In this document: positions 13,940 through 26,089 of the stretch, piece after piece
Layout of the letters: each line of letters begins with the position of its first letter
Position numbering within the stretch: position 1 is the stretch's first letter
NCBI GenBank assembly: GCA_018806985.1
Contig: JADANN010000162.1
Location: forward strand, 1,199,501 to 1,263,500
From: Angiostrongylus vasorum
Lineage: Eukaryota; Nematoda; Chromadorea; Rhabditida; Metastrongylidae
Reading direction: 5' to 3'
Length of the DNA: 64,000 nt
The notes under the pieces: generated by a model
Database searches by the model: none
Told to the model about the DNA's origin: nothing
The model's input: only the letters and a program-made list of their open reading frames with translations
Position numbers and translations under genes: made by a program

Positions 13940-14275
13940 AGGAATGATTTTCAGATTATAACCATAATGATGCTGAGATAATTGCAAAACTCCGGACGGT
14001 TGGTGTCTGCGGTGGGGGACCGAACGCGCTATTATCCTTTTAGGGGGGCTAACGCGCTCAACACCACACCACGCGACTTCTTCGTTTCGCCTTTCTCTTA
14101 GTCGTCTTATTGATCTATAGGTGTTATCAGCAATCACCCGTCAACGGGAGTGATCTGAGGAGCACAAATCAACATTGATCCACGTTAAGCTAAAGCTGTG
14201 GTAGTAACACAATGTCGCCAATTTTTATTTACTGCCTACAGTGGTAGGCTTAAATAAAAATTGACGACATTGTGA
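13940..14275 (-). repeat. family 3 SINE, full length with terminal hairpin
   Basis: The plus strand runs ATGATGCTGAGATAATTGCA, CTCCGGACGG, GGTGTCTGCGGTGGGGGACC, CTTCGTTTCGCC, AATCACCCGTCAACGGGAGT and GTTAAGCTAAAGCTGTGG. It finishes in a hairpin (14208-14274). The reverse strand carries a GTGGTGTTGAGCGCG A-box-like and GTTCGGTCCCC B-box-like pair. Confidence 0.68.
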
Positions 14276-15104
14276 TTTTCATGTTGTTTTTCTCACCAAT
14301 CAATTTTTTTCTGTATTTGTCAGTGACTGGCTCAAGAAGCGCTCCTAAACGCTACTGAAGGATGCTAAATTCTATTCTTCCCTGTGCCACAGTTATTTGG
14401 TTTCACCCTTACAAAGTACACGAAGACTGTCTCATTTTTTCGTTCAACTCCTGAAGATTTCTGGCCAACGAATCAATTCTCCTTGTTATCTCTGCTATAC
14501 CTCTATCTTATAGAACGGTTTTTTCCGACGGCTTTTTTAAATGCTTGTTCCTCTTGCAGTCGAGGTTGTGCTGAACTCCGGATTTCCATCCCCACTGAGG
14601 TTAAAAAAAGGTTTGCTAGTGGTATTTTCTCAATAAGATATTAAGGAAGTGCTAGAACATGAAGAGTTCCCGTAGACGCATGCAAAACAACATAGCTACC
14701 TCTAAAATACAAAAGTTTCATGACTATCTTAGTAGTCCAAAAACTGCCCTACACACTAACGTCTACTTCTTTTTCATTTTTTACTTCCTTTATAGGCACT
14801 AGTGGATGAACGAATATCTTAAATACTATCTTGAGCGGCCTTGCATGAAGTGGTTTCTCAGTTTTTTTTCATTCTTCCGCAAGTTTCATGATTTCGGTCT
14901 ATAAATAGATTGAAGAATACAGATGTACGTAGACTGTTAGCTTCAGTAATCATTAGTAGCAACCAATTCTACGCTCCCCTAGAACGAGTTTACTAAGAAA
15001 AGCGGCAACTACGCCCAGAAACCAATTGCAAAAGCTGCTGTGAACAGATGCAGATCGAAAGTAATAATTTTGATTTCAACACTGGATCGGGTGCGAGAAG
15101 CACA

Positions 15105-15300
15105 ATATATGTGGGTCGCGTAATATCAGTATGCTAGTGGTTCGACCTCAGCGCCCTGGCTCAAGTAGCTCCATCTCTCCGAGGTCAGCAAATCGGTAAG
15201 ACAATGGCATTGAAAAAGCTATCTCTAAATCACGTGGACGAATGCCCACGGTGGAAACCTCAGAACGCAGTAGCATAGCTATCGTAAGAGATCGGACAGA
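15105..15300 (+). repeat. tRNA-like short element, decayed
   Basis: It contains GAGAAGCACAATATATGTGG, a B-box-like TGGTTCGACCTCAGC and the body TCTCCGAGGTCAGCAAATCG. It is too diverged to assign to family 1 or 2 with confidence. Confidence 0.35.
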
Positions 15301-17312
15301 AAAAACGGAAAACAGCGAAATTCATGAGAAGACAAAGTTCTTAAATAGCATCAGAACCCACTGGCAAATATGAAGACCTTCAGATGGGCGTTGGAACAGC
15401 TATAAGCGAATGAAAGTATTACTGGGATCTGCGCAAAACATGTGAGGACCGTTCACACGAATTTTAAAAAACGGCGAAAAAGGCACTTGAAAAGAACGTG
15501 AAGATGACGAAGTTGAGCGATTGTGAGTGAAACAAATCGCACCATCTCAAAATAATGCTGACGTCAATTCGCTAAAAAGGAAGCCAGTGAGAAGAGGAAG
15601 GTACAGCTCGCTATGCTTTGCTTTTTAAACAGTTAACTAAGATTTTTTTTGCATCACCTGAAATGGTTGCCAATTTTTTACATACCGAAGAACTCCGCAC
15701 CACCATCCATGAGTTCCAGTGACGAAGACGATGAGCAAGTTGACATTTTCTTGCTTGCAGACACCTCTAGGTGATTTCAAACGCTTAGAACGCTAGGTTC
15801 TCCTTCAAAAAGAGTCACTGTAAGCACCTCAAGGTTTCGAAAAAGTTTAGCCATGGTATTAGAACTTTGTGACCCCCTACATCTCCACCGTTTAGAAATT
15901 ATGTAATCATCTCACGTCAAATTCCAAAACCTCGATTGATGGTGGTAATGAAGAATGATTAGATAGATGCTCTAAAAATACCATTGCTACTCCAGTTTAT
16001 CAGGACTTCTGGATAAATATAGAAAGGTGGTGTTGTGAGAAAGTCATGAAAATACAAGGATAGTTTAGGAGAAATTCTATGCGAGGAGCAGGGTGAATAA
16101 ATATAGTGAAACCTCTATGATATACGAGAAAGGCATTCGTCTTCACCTTCCAAGGAAGAGCTAAAGATGACCTGAAAAACGGCAAAGCCACCAGAGTCGT
16201 GTTTGAGGAATTGCAATGAAATTCCTAGCTTCGGCTTCAACCTCACGTTATCGTCATCACGTGTGTAATATTACAAATAAGCCAGTGACAAAGAACTACC
16301 GTAGTCTTGAAGTAAGTGAGAAGTGAAACGGTGACTGGCTGATGAAAAACGATTGAAAATGAAGCACTCGTAGCCAAAAAACTGAAGTGTCTTTTTTCGC
16401 TAATCAAGTCAGTTTTCGAGTTCAAGTTCGAGAAGACGTTATTTAAAGAAGAAAAAAAAGGCAAGATTGTCTTAGCACAGTGTAGGTTTAAAAGCTTTGA
16501 TTAAATAACCTCAATGATGTGGAAGTTCACAGATAAATTAGTGAATTTACAGAATTTGTAGAAACTTAAAGTGAAAAGTGAAAACTTAGCGAATCTTCGA
16601 ATGAAACTGCGTTAAGGCACAAAAAGGTACTAAAAACGTTCGTTTGTGATTGCTGTCGAGACTTCTGGTTGAAAAGCAACGTTCCGCATCGAGGATGTCC
16701 TTAAGTGCTCTACTCAAGGTCTCCTCCCTTACGATGATTCACAACAACATACAATAGTTGGACGGTTTGTTAGGAACCCTAGGGATTCCGCCCATTGCGG
16801 TGTGATCTTTATGGTATTGCGCTCCAGTAATGGACATTTTATGGGGAATGTGAGGGAAAAAATTGAAGAATAACGCATTCTCGAAGAAAAAGACGTCACT
16901 GACGAATACTATGAAAACAAATTGTATAAAAGAGAAATTGCTGCAAAAACAAAGAAACAGAGTCACTGAAAAATGAAAGTGCATGACGGTAGTATTCAAT
17001 GAGTGTACAGGCCATGCTAATGAAGGAGGAAACAGGTTTCGTCTGAGAGCGCGAGCGAGAAAGAAATGTTAACAGCAATGGAGCACGACGGTAATAGAAA
17101 CAAGCGAATGTGACATGACACAGCTAACCTAAGAACTTGTCTTACATGAATAAAAAAAACGACAGACGGTCTGGTTCCACATTCTGAGTCTTTATATCCG
17201 AAAACTGCATAAGCAGCATGGAACCGATGATACCTGCAGTTCTCCATTGGCCCACTAAGCTCTTCGCCAGTTCGAGGTCGGTCGGCCATGTTCATTCCCG
17301 AACACGGAGGCT

Positions 17313-17561
17313 GTGGCGGTCAATATTGTGTTATTGTACGATCCAATGATGCAACATTTAGACCTACCAATGCGAACTGGACGATTTACTGATGATGCCC
17401 CTTGTGAGCTTGACAAACATCGTGAAGTTATTCGACTTTCAATTTCTTTTGGAGTTGAATCCGCAATGTTTCTAACAATTCTAAACCGGAATTTGTTTCG
17501 TATTGTGCGAAAATTAAAGGTAGAAGCTGTAAAGAGCTCCCAAAGTGATGGAACTTCCTAA
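17313..17561 (+). other. unassigned 82-codon open frame
   Basis: The frame from a GTG reads VNIVLLYDPMMQHLDLPMRT and onwards to a TAA. It has no low-complexity bias and does not overlap a recognised repeat, which is unusual here. No family is recognised and its start is uncertain. It may be an exon fragment or chance. Confidence 0.15.
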
Positions 17562-18099
17562 CCTTGAAGACACCTCATAGATCGGTTCTTCCACTAAATT
17601 AATGCTCACCTTAGTCCATTAAGCATCACTCAACCTAACTTTAAAAATGTCTTTTCTTAAAGGCTTGATTAAATTGGTTATGTAGTAACCTAGATTCAGC
17701 TTGCTGCGTTTTCCTCAGCCGGTCGGTCGACTAAAAGCAGGAGCGGTTGCCATCCAAGAATTCCAGTCGGAGTGCGAAAGCCCTCCTATAATCCACTAGG
17801 TTCGATCTACTGTGCTTGGTAACAAAGTGAAAAACTTTAAAGCATGGCTCTACCAGGATCTCACGGAAAACCTACATTCAAAATACGAACGCGGAAAGAA
17901 GGCGGCTTATAATCGGACTGCAGCCGAACCGATAATCAACCCAACAATCCTCATGGATGCATCACAATGGATCGGATCGACGAAGCGTTGAGAGCAAAGC
18001 GACGTTTGGAGGAGAGTCATCTAAATGCCTAAGTATTAGACAAACGTTTGATTATCTAAGAGGAGACACAGTATCTAGATCACATAAAGGGAAGGAGCC

Positions 18100-18399
18100 A
18101 GTTCTACTTATTTAAAATAACTCAAAGGACCAACTTTCTGTAAACCTCAGCATAAATATCTGATATAATTATTTCTATGATCTTACAAACTGATCTTGTT
18201 GAGCTGATGCGAAGACGGTATAGTAGGTCTTTGTTGCCGTTGTTGTTGGTGTTGTTGGTCGATGGATGACGTTTCGGTGGTTTGGCTTTCTTTAGGGTCT
18301 GGACGTATTTTATACAAGAGTAGTTCAACTATTGGCATTTGTAAAAAGTATCAAAAATTTTGCAGAACTACTTTTGTAACTTTTTGACTAATATGACGT
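18100..18399 (-). mobile_element. Penelope-type terminal repeat, solo, minus
   Basis: It matches 52960-53230 along its length: the GACCAACTTTCTGTAAACCT start, the GATCTTACAAACTGATCTT segment, the GTT-type triplets near 18235-18260 and the GTATTTTATA end. The hammerhead position (about 18260-18305) keeps GAAACGTC, but the CUGANGA core reads CTAAAGA and stem II is broken. The right end abuts a family 1 element. Confidence 0.65.
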
Positions 18400-18413
18400 T
18401 TATTTATACGTTA

Positions 18414-18697
18414 AAAAGGATAATGGATCAAGCTCTTTGCGTTGATCAATCCCTGAGGGATGCGCCATGCATTCGACTTCATGAAGCACCGTTTGGAGGT
18501 AATTGAATGCATGTCCGGCCTCTACAATGACTCGGGGTAGCCTACCGATGTATCGAGCCAGTGCTGCTAACCTCCCATGGAAGTCTGGTACCAATTTGCC
18601 GACCCCGAAGGGATGGAAGGCTTGGTGGGCCATGAGCGCGGGATCGATCCCACGTGTATGTTGCAGGGCTCCTCCGACCACTGCGCCACATGCGCCC
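18414..18697 (-). repeat. family 1 SINE with target-site duplication
   Basis: A full-length minus-strand copy flanked by the 14-bp direct repeat TTATTTATACGTTA (18400-18413 and 18698-18711). The head is GCGCAGTGGTCGGAGG with GGGATCGATCCC. It is inserted in Penelope-derived DNA, so it is younger than that element. Confidence 0.82.
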
Positions 18698-18711
18698 TTA
18701 TTTATACGTTA

Positions 18712-18960
18712 GATCTTCATTAATACCTTGGTTCTTTCCATCGAATTATTAAACTGTCCTTGTATAAAATACGTCCAGGCTTTGGCGAAATCGCTGAAAC
18801 GTCAGCGATCGAACAACAGCATCAGCAACAACGACAACGAGGACCTGTACCAACCTCGAATCAGCTTAAAAAAGATCAGTTTATAAAATCACAAAAGGAA
18901 ATGTTATTTAAAATATTTCATAACGATAGGCCATACACTCACGTTTGGCCGTCATTGGTC
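18712..18960 (+). mobile_element. Penelope-type terminal repeat, solo, plus
   Basis: An inverted partner of 18100-18399. It has GATCTTCATTAATAC, TATAAAATACGTCCAGGC, the CAACAACGACAACG triplets and AAGATCAGTTTATAAAATCA. The hammerhead site (18771-18815) keeps GAAACGTCAGC but has lost about six bases around CUGANGA. Without the inserted short element, the two halves would be a head-to-head pair. Confidence 0.62.
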
Positions 18961-21349
18961 TTCAGATGGAATTTATCCCAGATCGTGCTCTCCATGTGAA
19001 AATGACTTGTAAGGACTCTTAGGCGACATTCTTCTCAATAATAAAATTTTCATTCGACATATGATTGACACAGCTTCTGTCACCTCAGATCGTCTCCTCA
19101 TTTGAAAGCAACGATTGCGAAAACGATTGTGAGTTAACGATCAGACGGTTCCTGAGAGGAAATCGAGGTCGCGAGAAAGGGGCCATTATCATACGTCTAG
19201 CGACTTTTACACCACATGGACACCAATCGGAGTTCGGTGCAAAAAATCTTTTTAATGAATTGTGTTATAACAATGGAATCGCGCTTGAGATAAAGGATCC
19301 TTCCCTGCCATAAACCAGCATCGAAGTAGAATTCTTTGTTGTTGCTCACTCCGATAGCCCGATAAATCACCTGTTATGAGTTCTACTCACTGCTTTGGTT
19401 CCTTTAATTTTTCTGCACTTTTCCAAAAGTGGTTCTCCCTCCTTTATTTTCACGTATTTTTGTAATTTTGACCCCACCTTCAAGGCAGATGATTAGTTAG
19501 TTTAATTTTTTTGCGTAGATTGAAGATTATCCAAGGGATAAAAGTTGCCAAAATCGCTTCGGTATATAACTTTACGTTCGTTTTTGATGATGCTTTTGTT
19601 GACAGCCGAAGCCTCAAATGCACCGTCAGAAACTGTCCTCAGTAACAAAAAAAAGATCATCCCTGTAAGAACTTCTCCTCATAGATGAAGTAATAAGCCG
19701 TGAATAGGCACACGAGATTCAGGATGTTACATTGTTTTTTGAACGGTTGTTGGACTAGCTGAAGCAATCGCTGACGTTCTGGAAAAGTTGCAATCATAAG
19801 ACGTAGTCTTTCTTTCGACCCACAACAACCAACAACTGCCTGTCATGTAGACATGAGAACGCTCTAATACTGCCAACTGTGGTGACAGTCACATTCTACC
19901 AGCATAAATGGCAATGGGAAGTGAAGACGACAGATGTGCAACCTGATACCTTACCTAGAGAGAAACTGTATCTATTCCACTGACGAATGTTTGATAACAA
20001 CAAATCTAATCTGAGAGTTGCTGGGTCCCGAATGAGGTACAACGACTGATCATCTAATCATTTAAGAACAAGCACATGGAATTTTTTAACACATCGATAA
20101 GAGAGATTAAGGTCGTCATCGTTTTGCTTATCTCTCATCTGGACGACACAAACTATCCATTGAGTTTTGTCGCCAATGAACAACAAGGTGGCAATTATTG
20201 AAATGTCGGTGCGATACTTGGGAATAGGAGTCGCAGATTTCCAAGGACATCGTCACCTCAGCCGGCTATTATCACAGACTTTTATTCGTCGCCATCGCCA
20301 ACTGCGGCGAATCTCTTGCTCGTTTTCATCCCATCACATACGACAACTAGGCGTGGTTGTTGAGTCGTTTCTGTGTTCCTCCTGCGGCTATGCAAATTCT
20401 ATGTCATACATAAATCTTGCTCGAATGCGAGTAGTTTACAACACTAGTGACAACTACAGTAATTCATGTTGTAACCGAGAGAGTTTGTTGAACGCTGACA
20501 GACCGACTTGATTTGATTTCCATTTACGTGCTGCGAAAACAAGGCCGCTTTCAATTTAGACCGTGATATCTCATCTGAAAGTGGACAATACTAATTCCAA
20601 CAAAGGTCATAGAATTCACAAGTGATTTCTCAAAGGATAGAAGCGATTTTTGTTCTACCTCGATAAAATTCTCATCTTCTGAGGCCTGCCAATTTATTGT
20701 GTTTTTCATCGAAGTTGAGACCTATATTTTGAAAACGAAAACAATTGAACAAGATGTGTTGGCCCGTAGGGAAAACGGTGATGTCTTCAAATGCGTTGTT
20801 GATGCTCATGGATGGTGAAGTTTAGAAATTCAAATTTCGTTCCAATTCTTTGACGGGTTCCAATTTAAGACAAGTTTAAAAATGAATGACACTTCTAAAA
20901 GAGTCCAGTTATTTTAAAGTGAATAAAGCAAAGTCTCTTTTATAGGTCGTCCACGTCTTCAACTCCTCACGTCTTCGAGTTATCGAATAAGCATCAGCAC
21001 TTCGCGAAAACCAGTTCCGTGCTCTAAGTGTAAAAGAAGGCCTTATTTATACAGCTACTAAGAATCAAAAAAATATATGAGGAAGAAAAAAGCAGTAGAG
21101 AGATGAGCAGATTTCACAATTCACAAGCAGAAAGAACGCAGAACTTTAAATATGGCGAGAAGAGCTGAGAAGTCTTTCATTCTCCAATTGTTTTACGGGC
21201 TGTCCTTGATGAACCAGCTTGAGGTTGTTAATATGTTTTTTTGGCCCTCGCTTACGTTTCAGTGTCATGCTCTCATTTAAAGCTTTGAAAATGACGTAGT
21301 GTTTCATAGTCTCATTCGGTGAGGTGAACATTCAACAATCGTTAATATA
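18961..21349. other. intergenic, nothing recognised
   Basis: Two short open frames (19065-19313, 20167-20511) lack motifs. No repeat family member was found. Confidence 0.45.
20167..20511 (+). other. unassigned 114-codon open frame
   Basis: An ORF beginning MSPMNNKVAIIEMSVRYLGI, rich in Ser, Arg and His, with no recognised domain. It lies in repeat-poor intergenic DNA with no matching splice context. Probably chance. Confidence 0.12.
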
Positions 21350-21660
21350 AACATCAGCCGCTACGATTCTGAAGTATTTGCAAAACTCTGGATCGAAGGT
21401 GTCTGCAGTGGGGAACGAACACGCTACTACCCTTCCCGGGGGCAAACACGCTCACCACCACACCATGCGCGTCCTTCGTTTCGCCTGTCTCTCAGCTAGT
21501 TCTATCGATCAGTGCCATCAGTAACCACCCGTCAACGGGATTGTTTTAAGGAGCCTACATCGGCATTGAACCCAGTTAAGATGAGGCTGTAGTCGAAATC
21601 ACAATGCTTGCTTTTTTGTTTCCTGCTTGCTACAATTTTTTTTACGGCACGCTATTACTC
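21350..21660 (-). repeat. family 3 SINE, full length
   Basis: It has GTATTTGCAAAACTCTGGAT, the GGTGTCTGCAGTGGGGAACG core, CACCACACCATGCGCGTCCT, CACCCGTCAACGGGATTG and CCCAGTTAAGATGAGGCTGT. It ends with AAATCACAATG and a TTTCCTGCTTGC remnant of the TTTACTGCCTAC motif. Confidence 0.7.
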
Positions 21661-22251
21661 GAAATACAACTGGCTTTAAACATCAGCGTTAATGAAATGC
21701 CGCAGTACAGACTTCACTGTGTTTAACAGCACTCATCATTCGCACGTTCTCTACGTTTTTTAAGAAGTGAGGAAACTCGTATTGTCTCCACCCAGGATGA
21801 TAAGTGAAATCCAGTCAGATGAAAAAAATTAATCGGAGATACGGTGGCAAGCCATGCGCTATAGTGAGTCACTCGTCCTTTCGAATCTCAATCCGGGATT
21901 TTTGGTATTTATCCAAAAATATTAAATTCTGTAAGAGTGGCAGTTGTCGAGACTTGTTGCTTAGCGTGACGATTGGATTTCATTAAAGTCACACAATGAG
22001 TTATGGTGCTTTTGCACTTATAAAAGTTCAAGCCGTTTTAGAGCCGTCCACCGTTTTTCCTAATATTTTCTATTTAAATAGAGGGCGTTCACGTGGACTA
22101 TCAACATAGTCGACTTTTGAGAAGAAGCGAGGTCTACAAGTGCATCGAAAAGAAGCGATCTTGGGACAAGTAGCTGAAATCGAAGCAGTGTCAGTGTACC
22201 GAACCAAAATTGAGTCATAACATTTTGAGCTGGAGGTACAGAAAATGAATC

Positions 22252-22460
22252 ATAAAGCTCCCGGCTTGATCAGTCTCTCAAATATGCACCATGCTTTCGA
22301 CTTCACCAAGCGTCATAGAGGTGGTTGAGTGCACACTAAGCCTTTCCGATGACTTACAATGGCTTACCAACGTATCAAGCCGCGTTGCTATACTCCCAGC
22401 AAAGATGGTATCAGTTCACCAACCTAGGACGGAAGAAAGATTTGTGGGCTCGGAGCGCGA
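22252..22460 (-). repeat. family 1 SINE, head missing
   Basis: It keeps the tail side (GATCAGTCTCTCAAATATGC), the TTGGTAC-like middle and GTGGGCTCGGAGCG, but stops before the tRNA-like head. Confidence 0.5.
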
Positions 22461-23504
22461 TACGAGCTGATGAGTTTCAAACAAGCTTTCCTTAAGCATA
22501 AAATGGAAAAGAAGAAGATCAGCACCAACATAATTGATGTTATTGCACCCAGGTATGTTCGAGCGTAATGGTCCATCCTCTATTATGTAACAGCTGCGCG
22601 ACGACTTGCACCCACTCATGTACTGCACGAATCACCAATCAGAGCCTAGATCAGTCAGAATGTGAAGGGCTATCATTTTTACGTCAGCGATCTCCAGACC
22701 ATGATCAATTGACTTTCAGTTTTCCAAACCTCAGACTCCCATCTTAAGGGGTGAACTGTTAAAGAATCACCAAGATGATAGTGAAACCATCCGAGATTTC
22801 ATAGAATCTGGATTTCTTTGAATTTCACGAGATCGTGTCAAACTGACCAAAATACGGTGAATCTTAATGATTTTACTCTTGTTTCGATTTGTTTTCTCGT
22901 TAATACTAAACAGTAGCCTGCCCAAGCCGTCATTACTTCTCTACTGACTGAGTACTTTGTCAAAAAAAGAAACTATGTAACGCCACCAGTAGACAAGACC
23001 AATCAAAACAATCAGAAAGGCCTACATGCGAATGATGGCAGTAAAGTACTGGACGTTCAGTGAAATGACTGAAGTATGGATGCCCTCATTTTCTTCGGCT
23101 ACAATTACTTGATGACATCAGCTAATTACCTTGAACGAAAGCTTCTTTTTTTTTAGTATTCTTTGAAATAGTTTTCATCTGTAAAATGATGGATTTAATT
23201 CTTAACAATGCATTCCTTTCGTCTGACTAGGATCCTCTTTACAGAAACAAAAACAACTACTTTTTATTTATCATCACATCTAATTCGCTTTGGCTTTCCG
23301 ACTGATTTTTTCCATTCGTGGCGCAACGATGTGAAAAATCTCTCAGAACGATAAACAAAGCTTGAAACTAGTTATTGACCAGTCTCGATCCACAAAATCC
23401 TATCGGACGTTGTCACAGATGTTCCGCTCCTTAATTAGGATGGAATGCTCTCCGTTTTTTTGAATAAGTTCGCAAGCAATTGAAATGCAACTAAAGTATA
23501 GTAC

Positions 23505-23625
23505 AACTGGTGCTGCGAATAGCACAGGTGCTCCCGGTAGAGGCAATCGAGGAATCGAAGCCCAGCTGAGGTCCTGAATTTTGCGTATATCTCAGCATTC
23601 TTCTGGTTGCATTTCGCTTAGCTCC
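23505..23625 (+). repeat. family 3 SINE, 3' part
   Basis: TGGTGCTGCGAATAGCACAG is A-box-like, GGAATCGAAGCCCAGC is B-box-like and TATATCTCAGCATTCTTCTG is the family tail. Confidence 0.5.
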
Positions 23626-25243
23626 TTGCATAAAGAAAAATTCGGTGAATGAAAGTTAAGACGACTGAAACACGTTCTTTTTTTTCATTAACTTGCACCG
23701 TTAAGACAGCCAAAGATAGGTAAAGGAACCCTCGACTTTGATCAGCATCATTTAAGTCAATAAAAAACCAATCGAAATCAAAGTCAAATAACCCAAGAGC
23801 AGCAATTAAAAATCAAAACCTTTTTTTCGTATTGAACGTTTGAAGTCGAGGTTTCATTAGCATCGATTATTCATGTGTCCTCATCCAAGTCTTATCCTAG
23901 TGACAAATTGCACCAAATTATTTTTCAGGCAAAAAAGCCAAAAAGTTTCATAACGCAGCTGAAGTAGTGGCTGCTGGACACTGTCGCTAGAGGGATTTTT
24001 CCATTGCTATATACAGGTAGAGGTTCATTTCTTCAGCTTACCCACTCTGGTTGCTCAATCTGAGAAGGCACTCCGTATTTCCATGTCGAAGCTCAACTAG
24101 GAGCAAGGCAATTCCAGAAACGATCGCCGTCGTGGTAATAGCTAGCCATATCATAGGTGACGAATCTTCTATCATCGATCCACAACTGCCCGTGACAACG
24201 AGTTAGGGAAGTTCACGCAATGTTATTTGTAGCCTGAAGGAGAGGCAATCTCATCCGACGAGCAAATTATCATTTCAATCGAAACTCTGTTTCCTTTGTT
24301 TCTATTCTTCGTAAAAGGCGCTACTTAAGTACTCAAGTGAGCATGTTATCTTAGCTACAGATATTTTATTAAACTTCTCTCTTTTTCGCACGGCATAGCT
24401 GATGCTGTAGTCATACGGTTTTGCTTAATTTCGCTCACTGAGTTCGTGGATGGAGTGAGCGAGAAAGAAAAAAGATGTCTTACCAATAACCAGAACAAGA
24501 TCACGTATACACTGCGAATATGTTTTTAATATATAAAAAAAGTTATAACGGAAGAAGAAGAATATAATTTGCCTTCTGAGCTGCAAAACATACTATTATA
24601 CTCTCTACGAGCTGTAAGACATACTACTGTACTCTAGTTTTGAGTTGGACACTCCATATCGCGCTTTGTGGTGCATAGTGAGACGTCAACCACATATCAG
24701 ACAGGTAACGTAATCTTATTCGTGGTGAATTTTGGCCCGCTCGGTTGATTGGGTGGTAATAGACTCTGTAGCAATGATATACAGGCTTCCCTTAAAGAAT
24801 AGATCGTATTTCATAGTCGGGTCTTCTTTGTGAGGTCATTCGCAGTCTCTAACAAACTTGTTCAGGGTGCTTTCACCTTAAGAACCCGTTTCCTCCAAGT
24901 CATATAGATGGCACTTATCAAGAATTAATTGAAAAGCATCAAGAGGGCAAGCATTCCCTTCATGATCTTTCAAAGAAATGTATCCTTCTACCAAATCGAA
25001 ACGCTCCCCTGTACCTGTGTTGAAGTCTCAAATAACGATTTTTAAGACAGCCTTGAGGAACATTTAGCACAAACAACTTAAGTTTGATTATTTCAACTAT
25101 AGAAAAACGTCCAAAACAACGCACAACTGCGTTAGTAATGGTAAAAGTTGGGAAGAAGTAATGCTATGGCTTTGTTTTAAAAAACAAAAACTTTAATTGA
25201 GGTTGTGAGATTTTAGGCGCGCTGTGCTGTCGATTATCTAGTA

Positions 25244-25496
25244 ATGAAAGGATGAAGCTCTCGGCGTTGATCAATACCTGAAGGATGCGCCATGCATTCG
25301 ATTTCATTAAGCATCCTTTGGAGGTGATTGGATGCATATCTGGCCTTTGCAATGAGTTCCGGTGGTCTACCGATTTATCGGGCCGGTGATGCTATCAACC
25401 CCGGAGGGATGGAAGTTTTGATGGGCCATGGGCGTGGGGATCGATTCCATATGTGTGTTGCAAGGAGTCTCCGACCACTACGCCACACGTGCCCAC
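25244..25496 (-). repeat. family 1 SINE with target-site duplication and internal deletion
   Basis: It is flanked by the 15-bp direct repeat GTCGATTATCTAGTA (25229-25243 and 25497-25511). The minus-strand head reads GGGCACGTGTGGCGTAGTGG. About 30 bp around the GGTACCAATTTG block are missing compared with full copies. Confidence 0.83.
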
Positions 25497-25679
25497 GTCG
25501 ATTATCTAGTACAAATATAAAACACTTTGTAATTCATGTTAAAAAACAAACGAAAAGACACAAGTTTGAATTGACGGTGCATTCTCGCAGTGCAAGTGAT
25601 TGAGCAGTTCATTTATTGCTTTTGTTGTCGTACGACCGGTACCAATTTAAGCGGTCAGGTCTTGGCGCGGATATGATTG

Positions 25680-25830
25680 CAACTCGATCTACTACACCAA
25701 CGGAGGGTCCTGCTATGAGATTGCGAGTTTTCCTCATATCTCAGCATCTTTGTGGTTCCATTTAATCTAATATGCTGTCACAGAAAAAGGAATAGGCAGC
25801 AAAGAAAAGTTAATTTATTTACTTAGTTTT
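25680..25830 (+). repeat. family 3 SINE, 3' part, decayed
   Basis: CATATCTCAGCATCTTTGTG and GGTTCCATTTAATCTAATAT match the tail. The tRNA-like core is barely recognisable. Confidence 0.4.
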
Positions 25831-26089
25831 ACTTGGATATTACGTTTGAACGAGTTTTGCTGACCCCAGCACATTTTCCACTTGTTTCCTTGCTTCTAAA
25901 TTGCACACCATGATGGCGGTCTGATTTAGAAATGGTGGCGTGTGATGAGAAGCTTAATGTTGATTGGCTTTAGTACGAACACGTCTGCCCAACGTTTCGG
26001 TTGTCGTCTAAGGGAACGCCTTCGCTCTCGTGGATTCTACTCTACAGTCCGTTTCGTCAGTCTGTCACCTGTTCTTCTTAATGCCGGAC

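Larger units (their letters stand above)
14276..18099. other. intergenic, largely unassigned
   Basis: It holds one weak tRNA-like relic (15105-15300) and the unassigned frame at 17313-17561. Otherwise nothing is supported. Confidence 0.45.
21661..25228. other. intergenic with decayed short elements
   Basis: Besides the family 1 and 3 fragments listed, 21850-21925 shares a TTATCCAAAA-containing stretch with 53385-53440 of the Penelope-like element (TCGTCCTTTCGAATCTC against TCGTCTTTCCGGTTCGTC), so it may be another relic of it. Confidence 0.35.

Noticed and set aside
21540..21600. SL2-like string around CCCAGTTAAG in family 3 copies
   Set aside because: Only about ten bases match and they recur as part of the family 3 consensus.
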